A stretch of DNA of 64,000 bases from Helianthus annuus. Its lineage: Eukaryota > Streptophyta > Magnoliopsida > Asterales > Asteraceae. Location: assembly GCF_002127325.2 (NCBI RefSeq), contig NC_035438.2:88784385-88848384 (forward strand). The letters run 5' to 3'. This document shows positions 49,304 through 58,847 of the stretch, piece after piece (the stretch's first letter is position 1; each line of letters begins with the position of its first letter). The notes beneath the pieces are model-generated. The model was not told where the DNA came from and made no database searches. It worked only from the letters and a program-made list of their open reading frames with translations. The translations under genes were made by a program, and so were the position numbers.

Positions 49304-50698
49304 CTAATCTAAAACTAAGGATAGTTCCGCGGAATGCCTCCGTGGTGCGCCACGTTTAAAAGGGTCCTTGGCTAGACCCTCCTTATCAGGTGGCTCTGGC
49401 TCATCTTCAATTAGGGGGTCGTCATTGCCAAAAGGATATTTCATTGAGCGCTCAAGATCTATGCTTCTTTTGAATGCCCCTAATTGAAGAGGTAGTTTGT
49501 TGTACTTCCGGTTTTTCAAAGCTTCATGAGTTTTTACAAAAGGTCGTCCCAACACTAGAGGAGCGTCATCGAGGATGACAAAGTCGGCTGGGATTACCAT
49601 TTGATTTGTTTGAACCAAGACATCCTCAACTTCACCGATTGATTTTATTACTTTCCGATCGGATAGAAAAATGGGTATTTGAAGTGGAGCGAAATCACTA
49701 ATACTTAACTTTTCAAAAATGTAGTTAGGCATTAAGTTAACACAAAGATTTTTATCAATGGTGACATTACTAATAAATGAATTTTGAAAGAAACATGGAA
49801 CCGGTGTAATGTTAATTTCAAAAGGGTCTTCTTTTATTAGCGAAGTTTGATCATTAGTTAACTTAACACTTACTAATTCTTTGATTTTAGCACTAGTGTT
49901 TAACTCTTTTAAAAACTTGGCATGAGGGGTTATTAAACAATGATTTTCGAAAGTAGGTGACAAGAGGTTAATTTCTTCAAAATTAGACTCTTCTTGAATT
50001 TTAACATTATCGGACTCACCTTTTTCGTTGTTTAACTCATGTGTCGGTTTTTCACTTTCTTGTTCTTCCATTTTTACACTTTCAACTATCTCTACGTTAT
50101 TATCATTTTTTTGCTCTTCTCTTGCGCGGGATTCCTCTTCCCTTGCGCGAGATTCTTTTATGCAACGTTCGATAGTTTTAATGTGTTCTAATATCCTATT
50201 GGTCACTTCGGTGAGATTGAAAGAATTTGGATCCTCAAAGCTTGAATCCGGTTGTTCGATCCTTGGTTCCTCATAATTCTCATATGAAGTAGATGGTTCA
50301 CACCATTGTTCTTCATTATAAGTATATGATGGATAAGGGTCGAAACTTTGTTCTTCATAGTACTCATATGAGGTGGGTTGTTCACGCCATGGTTCCTCAT
50401 AATAAGAGTATGAAGGTGGTGGCTCATATCTTGAGTCTTCAAAGTATGAGTATGAAGGCTCATACCTTGGTTCATCAAAATATGAGTATGAGGGAGGAGG
50501 TTCATACCTTTGGTCTTCATAGGATGTGTATGAAGTTGATGGCTCGTACCTGGGCTCCTCATAATGGTTGTATGAATTGGATGGTTGATATGAAGTATTA
50601 TATTGAACCGAACGCGTGTTACGACAATTAGTGCAATAATTACCCCTATAATCATCCTCATCATAGGTGTAGTTGTAACCTCTTGAGTATTGATCCAT
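49304..50698 (-). CDS. Element E protein: Tyr/Pro repeats, coiled coil, protease-like domain
   Basis: ATG at 50698 (MDQYSRG) gives 464 residues. Residues about 1-30 are Tyr/Asp-rich with CTNC. About 40-160 is a run of roughly eight 15-17 residue repeats built on YEEPRYEPPPSYSY-like units. About 170-230 is Glu/Arg/Lys-rich with a likely coiled coil (duplicated SRAREE). About 280-420 resembles the Athila-type retropepsin: PADFVILDDAPLVLGRPF is kept, but the D-x-G-A catalytic motif is replaced by KNLCVNLMP. A Glu/Pro-rich tail follows. No capsid domain or zinc knuckle is recognised. It may be a structural or RNA-binding product; enzymatic activity is unlikely. Confidence 0.8.
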   Translation of the reverse strand: MDQYSRGYNYTYDEDDYRGNYCTNCRNTRSVQYNTSYQPSNSYNHYEEPRYEPSTSYTSYEDQRYEPPPSYSYFDEPRYEPSYSYFEDSRYEPPPSYSYYEEPWREQPTSYEYYEEQSFDPYPSYTYNEEQWCEPSTSYENYEEPRIEQPDSSFEDPNSFNLTEVTNRILEHIKTIERCIKESRAREEESRAREEQKNDNNVEIVESVKMEEQESEKPTHELNNEKGESDNVKIQEESNFEEINLLSPTFENHCLITPHAKFLKELNTSAKIKELVSVKLTNDQTSLIKEDPFEINITPVPCFFQNSFISNVTIDKNLCVNLMPNYIFEKLSISDFAPLQIPIFLSDRKVIKSIGEVEDVLVQTNQMVIPADFVILDDAPLVLGRPFVKTHEALKNRKYNKLPLQLGAFKRSIDLERSMKYPFGNDDPLIEDEPEPPDKEGLAKDPFKRGAPRRHSAELSLVLD

Positions 50699-50707
50699 AA
50701 GAATCAC

Positions 50708-51075
50708 TCAACAGACCACAACTGAGTCTCGGGACCAGAAAACAAAAATAAGACGGAAACAGAAGCTGGGCACGGCCCCGTGTTGGGTGAACACGGCCCC
50801 GTGTTCAGGGTCTGTATCTGGGCGTTTTAATTAAAGTTACTGGTCACGTTGAGCACGGGGGTGTGTTCAGTGAGCACGACCCCGTGTTCAGACTCTGTAT
50901 CTGGGTATCTACTCTAAAAATATGCAGCACGGGGGCGTGTTCAGTGAGCACGGCCCCGAGTTCAGGCTACTGTAAATGCAAAACTAAACTAAAATGCAGA
51001 AAAATGCGCGCGTTTTAAAAAGGTTTTGAAAAACTGATTAGGCCGTCGATTTTAAGCTTTCTTAAAATCCTTGTG
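50708..51075 (-). other. Leader of element E
   Basis: Untranslated region between PBS and the ORF. It contains three more dyad repeats (50767-50965) such as GCACGGGGGCGTGTTCAG paired with GAGCACGGCCCCG. Confidence 0.6.
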
Positions 51076-51093
51076 TCCCCGGCAGCGGCGCCA
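51076..51093 (-). other. Primer-binding site of element E (tRNA-Asp type)
   Basis: Minus-strand TGGCGCCGCTGCCGGGGA, the primer site typical of the Athila lineage, six bases inside the 5' LTR. Confidence 0.9.
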
Positions 51094-51099
51094 AAAACT

Positions 51100-52793
51100 T
51101 GATGCGTGTCAGTGTGTATATATTTTTGATGTATATTTAAGCCCCTTTTTACACTTTTAACCAAGTTTTAAATTTATAAAACACGATATTTACTAACACT
51201 AAACACACATATGGGCAAGTGCACCCATCGTGGACGTAGTATAGTGTTGGTAAGATACCGAGGTCGTCCAAGGACACAAGAGCTTTTAATACCGGTTTAT
51301 CCTCAACGTCTAATCAAATCAAAAAGTTAGAAAAATGTTTTAAACTAAGAAAAATAAAAACTAACTAAATGCTGAAAAATAAAAATAAAATAAAAACAGA
51401 TAGACAAGATGAATCACTTGGATCCGACATGTGTATTAGTATAACCTTTGATTATTTTCGCACTTTTGCACTTGTTTAAGAGATTATCTTAGTTATTGTA
51501 GTAGGCCCCTCTTTTGAAGGCGACGTTACCCTCAACCCAGTAGTTTGAGTCAGCAAGGATACAATCCTAAAGGGTCGGATTATTGAAAGATAATTAATTA
51601 AGTTATTAATGCAAATTATGGTAGGCCCCGCTTTTGGCGGCGACGTTACCCTCGGCTAAGTAGTCTGAGTCAGCAGGGATACAGTCCTAAATAGCCGGGT
51701 TATAGTATTAATAGTAGTTAACTTATGAGGGGGTCAAAGAGTTTGGATCCCCGCCATCCAATACCTATGGGCATTGAAGGAGATCCTACTAAATTTGACC
51801 CAGGTCCCAAGCAGGACCTCTAAACGCTGAACAAGGGCAAGACCCTTACCAAACCGTTCCCTTAACCCCCGACCAGGTAGCCAACATACCTCCATATAGA
51901 CCGTGGAGATATGAATGGTGAAAATCTTTTATTTTATATAGACAGTAAAATAATGCCAAGACACCACGGACAAACGATGAGGAAAGATCACCTTCAACAT
52001 AAGTAACTAGTTATTAAAGTCATTAATACAAAACCAAATAAAAAGTGCAAAAGATTAAAAATAAAAAGTATTATACTAAACACTTGTCTTCACCAAGTGA
52101 TGTAAGAGACTTAGGCAAACATGGCCTTGATTGTCAAGAACTCTTACGATCAATCTTGGATCCCGAGACGACTCACACACTCTACGATGGACAATGGATG
52201 ATGGTGGTGGATGATGGTGTTATGGTGGTGGTGGGTGGTGGATGAAGTGTGAGAGAGGTGGTGTGCCAAGGGATGAGAGAGAATGAAACCAAGCTCCTCT
52301 ATTTATAGGCTGAACAGAACGCTGGACACGGCCCCGTGTCCGCTGGACACGGCCCCGTGCCCGTCTGACATTCTCTCTCTTCATTAATTGTAATTGAGAA
52401 TTACAATTAATGCGCCTGCTGTACTTTCACCACGCCCCCGTGCTCGCTGGACACGGCCCCGTGGTGAGCAATGGAAGCTTCTACTGGTTTGTCTTTTCTG
52501 CTGCTTCCTGGGCACGCCCCCGTGTTCGCTGGACACGGGGCGTGTTCAGACTCTGTTTCCTTCTCTTTGTCTTGGGAGGTGCCGTTGAGGGTCCGGGCAG
52601 TCCACTTTTGTTCCTTTTCTTGTATTTATGGTAGAATTGGTGGTCTTTTTGCTTCTTTTGTGATTTTGAGCTCATTTCATCCTGAAAATACAAAAGGAAG
52701 ACAAAAACACTCTTTTTCCAACATTAGTACTTAAAAAGGGTTAGTTTTATGCCTTAATTGATGTGTTTTATATGTTGCATTTTACACACATCA
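51100..52793 (-). repeat. 5' LTR of element E
   Basis: 1694 bp; differs from the 3' LTR at about six positions (near 51970, 52071, 52227, 52277, 52320, 52397). TATA box at 52300-52307. Confidence 0.96.
52300..52307 (-). promoter_or_regulatory. TATA box in 5' LTR of E
   Basis: Minus-strand CCTATAAATAGAGGAGC; the functional promoter copy for the E RNA. Confidence 0.6.
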
Positions 52794-52798
52794 ATCAC

Positions 52799-52996
52799 CG
52801 CGAGTGGTAAATCCCCAGCGAGATGGCCATCAGCAGGCTCGGCTACGACATCAGGCAGCGCAAAGGGCTGGAAGTAGTCATCGTTTGTGCTGGTAGTATC
52901 GGAAGTGTAGACCTCGTGCTCCGATGAAACTACGTCATCTGATACTATAGCCATGGGATTTGTAGTGTCTGACTCTCTAGTATCTGATGAAGGCAT
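52799..52996 (-). pseudogene. Extra ORF of D, N-terminal part
   Basis: ATG at 52996 gives MPSSDTRESDTTNPMAIVSD, then an acidic Ser/Thr-rich stretch up to DLPLAV, where E interrupts. The frame continues at 45898 (PAPVPFAVYPVVDMP). Just upstream, the minus strand reads TTTATGTTACAG|ACGTC before the ATG, which resembles a 3' splice site, so the ORF could be reached by splicing of the leader; this is unproven. Confidence 0.65.
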
Positions 52997-53484
52997 GACG
53001 TCTGTAACATAAACACACATATGCACAAACAATCAATCATATAATCAAATAAACATGTTAGTCACCAATAAGCAATCAAGTAATCCTCCTAGTCTCACTA
53101 GACTACCTCCCAGCCTCTCAGACTATCCTCCCAGCCTCCCGAACTGAATCTCCTAGTCTCTCAGACTAACTCCCTGGTCTCCCCGACCAAAGCCTCCCCA
53201 ATCTTAAAGATTGGCCCCTCAGTCTCCCTAACTGAATCCCTGGTCTCCCCGACCAACCTCCCAACCGTTAAGACTGAATCCCTGGTCTCCCTGGTCTCCC
53301 TGACCAACCTCCCAGTCGATAAGACTGAATCATAATTTTTGAAAAAGTGTTCATACTTTTTGTTTGCAAAAACATTTTGTATCCTGGATCTGGTCGTAAT
53401 GTATGCAATGTAAAAATGTTTTAGTGAGAGCCCTAGTGATCATAGTCTAGACTCGAGATGGAATCCTAGTTCGCTATGATCAAA
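52997..53484 (-). other. Leader of element D
   Basis: About 490 nt between PBS and the extra ORF. It includes the hairpin array described separately (53090-53327) and an AT-rich part (53330-53400). No ORF is credible. Confidence 0.6.
53090..53327. repeat. Array of ~11 mini-hairpin units, period 21-22 nt
   Basis: Units carry a 5-bp inverted repeat around a 5-6 nt loop: TAGTC/GACTA at 53090 and 53154, TGGTC/GACCA at 53175, 53241 and 53292, CAGTC/GACTG at 53313, and CCAATCTT/AAGATTGG at 53198. Units near 53111, 53133, 53220 and 53262 pair imperfectly. Links are CTCCC or AATCCC. On the D RNA (minus) several loops are purine-rich (GGGGA, AGGGA). Stem sequence changes while pairing is kept. Confidence 0.75.
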
Positions 53485-53496
53485 GCTCTGATACCA
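53485..53496 (-). other. Primer-binding site of element D (tRNA-iMet)
   Basis: Minus-strand TGGTATCAGAGC, three bases from the LTR start at 53500. Confidence 0.85.
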
Positions 53497-53499
53497 AGC

Positions 53500-56427
53500 T
53501 GTCACACCCTGGCTTTGCGGAAGCGTGGGTTTATTTGGTGTGACTTCTTAATACCATAGCTTAATCACAACAAAGCTATATGTGTACTTTAACAAGTGGG
53601 TCGGGTTTCCTTATAACAAGTGGGTCGGGTTTCCTCACGCTATAAATGTACTTTAAAATCTCAGCATAAATATGTCATAAAATTTCTACACGGAAATAAA
53701 CTGTTGTACTATGGCAATTTTTAATTTAAGCTCAAACAATGGAAAGATAAATACAAATATCTATCATCATCATCTTTATGAAATAAGACAAGGATAAAGA
53801 AGGACCAAAGATGAATATAATGTCACACCCTGGCTTTGTGGAAGCGTGGGTTTATTTGGTGTGACCTCTTAATACCATAGCTTAATCACAACAAAGCTAT
53901 ATGAAAGTAAAACCATGAAGATCATCCATTGATTCAAGTTTTAGAAATAAAATACCACAACATTGTTTTAAAGTTGACACATGCAACGAGTTTACAACCC
54001 AACATAATAAAAGCCTTGTTCAAAAGACACAACCACAAACATGAAATAAACACAGCTTAAGACTTGTGACTCGTCCAGGCAAAAGTCACAACCCCTAAAC
54101 TTGGATGACCTCAAATCTCCTACGCAGCATGAAGACATAGCATACCTCGCCAGATCCCTAATTCCCTGAAATACATGTAAGTTGAAAAATCAACAAAAGT
54201 TGAGCGAGTTCATGTTAAAGTGAGTATGTAAAAACCTTTGTAATACATTTGTATGTATGAAAAACCCTGGTATGTAGCAAATAAGGAAATAAAGAGATCA
54301 CAAATGGGTTGCAAAGCCAATGATATGTGTGAAGTGCTGTAGGAAGACTCAAACCTAGCAGATTTTTGCGTCGGACTCAAAGTCACCCCGAGGTCCGTTC
54401 AGTTGGGCCTGGAGTTGGGCTCTCTACACCCAGATAGATCTACCGCGAATGACCCTCGGTCCTACAATGAGGATTAATGGCCTCTAGTTTCCGCCTACCC
54501 ACTCACACGATCTAAGTAGTAACCCTCCTTAAGCTAACCATACCATGTATAAAAGTATCCGAAATCATTGTAACATGTATTTCACCCCCGAAGTATAAAA
54601 ACTGAAAATAGTTAAGAGAAAAGGGGGACATGAACTCACAGAAGTGCGTCTCGAAATAGTAAATCCCAATCAACCTGCTGCGTGACGACCTACACGTACT
54701 AATTTCTATTAGACGGACGGCCGTGCCTTGGCTTAAGGTTTAACGTTTTTGGGAAATAGTTCGACAACTATTTCGTATTTACACTTCTTAATTATTATAT
54801 TCCTTCTCAAGGATTGGGGTTTTAATACATGTGCGTTTTTATAATTCCAAAAATATATTTTTAAGTCTCACTTAATAAAATTTATATTTTAATTCATTTG
54901 TCTAAAATATTCTATCTCCAAAATATACATATTTTTCTCAAAAATATTATATTTTACTTCATACCATTTCCAAAATATATATATTTTTCCCAAAAATATT
55001 ATATTTTATTCCATACAATTTCCAAAATAATACTTTTATCAAAATACACATCTAAGAGTATTTTTCGAAAATACATAAGTTACATTTTAAGGTTCGTGTG
55101 GTAGTAATAATACCGGTGTAACTTTAATATTTATTTGTGAGGGCGTTGGTATTATTTTGGAGTCGTATTTTCATGTTATTTCCAAGTAATATTATTTTTA
55201 CCCTAAAAATAACATATCTAGTTCACAAAATAATCATAAAATCACACAAGCGTTTTACTATGAAATATATATGCTAAATGTATATTTAACAAGTTTTATT
55301 TACGAAAATCCACCTCCGACACTTGGTAATTTTGTAATAAAAATCATGGCGAATTTTATTTGGGAAAACAAGTCAAAAAATATATTTATAATCACTTGCC
55401 ACAAAAATATTTCTAAGTGTTATTTTCTGGAAAAATTTCGCCAGAGTTTCCTCTGTAACTGGAGGTGGCCACGCTTACTAGCGTATCATTTTCTTTTCAA
55501 AATTCAGTCAACAATTTTCCAATCATCAATATACAATATTCAAACATCAAACTAGTCAAAAATAAGCATAAATCGCAAACTCATGAACTTGTAAGTTGTG
55601 TAAAAATATGTGGTAACTTTCTAACATATTTAGTGGATCTTTCCATTTTCAAAAATAAAATTAGTTTCTTGAAAACATTATTTTTAAAGAATATGTAGTC
55701 TTACAACTTCTAGTCAATATTTACGAAAATATTTCTTTGTTAAATCTTTTGTTACACAAGTGTTTACCGCTTGTAGATCCTTAGATCTACTAGTTTAGAT
55801 CCTTATTTTACAAGAAAAATTACTTTTACACAAGTTCATGTTCATGTGTGGAAGGGTTCATCATCTTACAACTTTTACACTTAACATATTACTAGTTCAT
55901 GTTCCATGAACATGATCTAGCATGGTAAGATGATGATCCATCCCACTACTAGTGACAAACAACATAAAATAATTACATCTAGACAAGATTCACAAGATTT
56001 ACACCACTATTTACTCTTTATCCATCTAGTTCATCATTCTTTCAAGACTTTTAGTTTTCATCTTGTGTGTTCTTGAGTTTTAACCGTTAAATCTCTTATT
56101 AACCACTTTAAACAAGAACAAGAGGGTGTCTAGAAGCACTTACTACTAGCTCGTGGCTAGGGAAGAATCAAGGCGTAAACAAGGTGGATAAAAGCAATGT
56201 AGAGAGGTTCTTGAGTTTCCGAAAGCATCGAGTCTCCTTGTATGATCTCTAGCACCTTAGGGTATGTATAGATGGCTTGAAAGTGAACAAGTGATGATGA
56301 TGGTGGGTGTTGTTGGGTTCGGCCGATCACAAAGAAAGGAGGAGGAGGAGAGCAAATTTTGTTTTGTGAAGAACTGAGATAATGGTGGTCTTGTATGCAT
56401 TCTTATAATCCAAGTTTACTTAATTTC
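53500..56427 (-). repeat. 5' LTR of element D, interrupted by F
   Basis: Starts TGTCACACCCTGGC at 53500, and the same first ~85 bp starts again at 53821. The 321 bp between may be a duplicated LTR edge or the start of another related LTR. From about 54285 it matches 2389-4612. F cuts it at 56428; the remainder, homologous to 4613-5471, must lie right of F, outside the window. Small ORFs at 55271-55698 are shadows shared with the other LTR. Confidence 0.75.
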
Positions 56428-57044
56428 TGATGACGGGGGTAGCCCAAGACTAAATAAAGTGACTAAACATGCAAGTGCTTAAAGGGTTAAACGGTTCAAT
56501 GGTTGAAAAGCTGTGAAACGGGAAAAGCGAGGAGGGAACAGTAATCAATCACATCCGAGCTCACTTCACCAACCCACGCTCGCAAAAGCAAAGCAGGTCT
56601 GAACAATACATGCTATTATCCAGGGGTCAAAAGCCTTCAACCCTAAAAGGGGAAACCCACCACTGCAAACAGGTTCTACTAGTCTTGTACATACCATTTG
56701 AGGAGATGTCTTCCCCTATAAGAAGAAGACAGCTCATTCACCCTAAAAGACATTCTTCGATCAGTTGAGATTCCCTCATTTCTGGTCATTCGTGGAGTAC
56801 TTGCTCACTCTCAAGTTACTTCTTATCACATCCACCACACACATTCTGTTTGCTTTCTCTTCTGGATTCGAGCACGTCTCGGAGAAAGAACTCTCAGCAG
56901 ACAACAATTACATACTAGTGAACCTCCTTCCACGTTTTGCAAACGTGGGGGGACCCCGCGACCTGCGTTAAGCAAGGTTGAACCCTTCAACCTTTTTGCC
57001 TAACCGACTCAGCTACCATCTTTGGTCTCGTGTTTGTTGCATCA
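56428..57044 (+). repeat. 5' LTR of element F
   Basis: TGATGACGGGGG to TTGCATCA with TGATG/CATCA termini. A CTATAAGAAG motif near 56715 may be the TATA element. GTTCAACC/GGTTGAACC-type motifs recur. The exact 3' end could be a few bases further (CATCAACA). Confidence 0.75.
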
Positions 57045-57049
57045 ACAAG

Positions 57050-57068
57050 TTAGCGTCCACCGTGGGGC
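57050..57068 (+). other. Probable primer-binding site of element F
   Basis: TTAGCGTCCACCGTGGGGC lies six bases after the LTR and resembles the TTGGCGCCCACCGTGGGG type common in Tat elements, with two mismatches. The priming tRNA is not assigned. Confidence 0.5.
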
Positions 57069-57129
57069 TACGCCGCTATTTCTTCTCAAAAAAGACCTAG
57101 TAGTGTAGCTCTCTTCACTCAAAGTCACC

Positions 57130-58221
57130 ATGTCAGAAAGTGGATCTCCGGGAGAAGTGAACCAGATCCCTAACACTTCCACCCCGGGTGGTGGCCAAGC
57201 TCGTACGACTATAACAACACCTTTCTCGACTCTGGGGAGCACACCCGAGTTCCTTACCTTCAACACACCAACCCCATCCAGATCCGGGGCTCCATCCCCC
57301 AATGTCGGTGTAACTGACACCCCGGCGCGTGTTGAACTTACCCCCGAGGGGGTCGCTAATAATTTCCTCGAGTTAAGGTCACTTCTTAACCAACATGTGA
57401 GTAAAGAAAGGGAAAAGGGCATAAGGATTCGTTTAGATTATGACGAACCTGAGCCAACTCTGTCTCCCGGACCACCCCTACCACCTTTTACCACAAGAAG
57501 TGAGGCTGGTCCCAGCAACCCTCCAAACCCTCACCCTTATCTATCCACTATGACAAATCCTACGGTACATCCTATCCTCTCTTCCCAACCAATTACTAGT
57601 GGTGCTCCTCTGGGACATGAGCTAACACTTGACCAGCTCCTACAGTCCCCAGTGACAAGCTATCCAGCTTCTGTAACAACCACATGGGAGCAAGCTCTGT
57701 CCGTGCTCCCTTTAGCACGAAGTGCTGTTACTAGCACCCCTCTTGCAATAAACTGCTCAGTTGGTCCAGGAAGCCTTCAAGGCTTCAACCTCATACCCAA
57801 TATGATGACCCAGATGATGGCCAACTTCCTATGGCAACACTTCATTAATCAAGTGCTAGCCACTCAGGGGAATCATGGCAATAGCAACAATGTGGATACA
57901 AGGCCTGAAGAGGACTTGGCTAAACCCTATAAGCCAAGCAACCTTTCATGCTTCTCAAGGCAGATAGCCGATTATGATTTTCAATCAAAAATCAAGATGC
58001 CAACCCACATCAGAACGTATGATGGGACTGAAGATCCCGAGGACCACCTCCAGATCTTCACTGGTGCTGCTCGAATAGAAAAATGGTCAAACGCTGAATG
58101 TTGCCTAATGTTCATGCAGACTCTTGTTGGATCCGCCAGAATCTGGTTCAACGACCTACCTGCTCAAAGCATTCGAAGCTTTGACGATCTCAGCAGGGGT
58201 TTTCTAGCAAACTTCTCCTAA
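57130..58221 (+). pseudogene. Element F gag, first part
   Basis: CACCATG at 57130 starts MSESGSPGEVNQIPNTS. A Pro/Thr/Ser-rich N-terminal region of about 250 residues is followed by the capsid domain (MPTHIRTYDGTEDPEDHLQ, ARIWFNDLPAQSIRSFDDL). A TAA at 58219-58221 falls where relatives continue, and the same frame goes on as QRRYVKDA. Confidence 0.85.
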
Positions 58222-58803
58222 CAAAGGCGATATGTCAAGGACGCAACAGTAATCTTCCAGATAAAACAACGTGATGATGAAAGTCTTCGAGCATTCATTG
58301 AACGATACAAGAAGGAAGGTCTGACCTATGTAGGGGCAGACGAGAAAATGAGAGTGGCTGGCTTTATGAATGCCATAACCTCTAAATACCTCACACGAGA
58401 TTTCAACAAATCTCTACCCAAAACCTTGGAAGAAGCCCTGGAAAGGGCCGAAGCCCACATTCGGGGAGAGGAAGCTGTAGACATCAAGGAACAAAGGAAA
58501 AGAGGGTCTGGTTGGCGAAGCAATAGTCCAGCCAGAAAGAGGGGAAACTTCAACTCCTATGACAGGCGCCCAAAGGGTTCAGACTCTCGAAGGGCTGAAG
58601 GTCGGAACTCTTCAAGCAGAGACAAATGCATGAGTTTCACTCCCCTCACCAAAACCCCTCAAGAAATCCTGGCAACAGAAGAAGTCAAACAAAACTTTAG
58701 ACCTCCCAGGCCTCTCCCCAAAAGCAGAAAAATGAGAACTCCACGCAATTCTGTGAGTTTCATGAAGAAAAGGGACATCACACCAACGATTGCTTCCAAC
58801 TAA
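58222..58803 (+). pseudogene. Element F gag, second part with zinc-finger-like motif
   Basis: Continues the capsid (IKQRDDESLRAFIERYKKEG, FMNAITSKYLTRDFN) and a basic Arg/Ser-rich tail. Near 58727, in an A-run, the true reading shifts to frame 3 and gives FCEFHEEKGHHTNDCFQLKK, a C-H-H-C motif used by Tat gag for RNA binding. Frame 1 instead ends at 58803. Confidence 0.82.
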
Positions 58804-58847
58804 AAAAGAGAATTGAAGAGGCTGTTAAGTCAGGAGAACTCGCCCAT

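Larger units (their letters stand above)
45904..52793 (-). mobile_element. Element E: non-autonomous Athila-derived LTR element
   Basis: LTRs 45904-47597 and 51100-52793, both 1694 bp, differ at about six sites. TSD ATCAC is at 45899-45903 and 52794-52798. The PBS at 51076-51093 matches the tRNA-Asp type used by Athila. The 3.5-kb interior encodes a single 464-residue protein and no RT, RNase H or integrase. It is inserted in the extra ORF of D. The young LTRs with no polymerase imply mobilisation in trans by an Athila element. Confidence 0.93.
2389..56427 (-). mobile_element. Element D: old Tekay/Del-like Ty3/gypsy element, split by C, E and F
   Basis: Read on the minus strand the order is 5' LTR (56427 down to 53500), tRNA-iMet PBS (53485-53496), leader, extra ORF, gag, pol, PPT (5472-5481) and 3' LTR (5471 down to about 2389). 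The two LTR bodies match over 2389-4612 and 54285-56424. C (9629-43622) sits in gag, E (45904-52793) in the extra ORF and F (from 56428) in the 5' LTR. The reading frame resumes correctly across both the C and E insertions once the TSD is counted once. Many stops and frameshifts make D a dead copy. Its outer ends and TSD cannot be seen. Confidence 0.85.

Noticed and set aside
53090..53327. CRISPR-like array
   Set aside because: The period is only 21-22 nt, there are no constant repeats with unique spacers, and the context is a plant retrotransposon leader.
54898..55104. 68-codon ORF rich in Phe/Tyr/Ile
   Set aside because: Reads an AT-rich tandem repeat; no evidence of coding.
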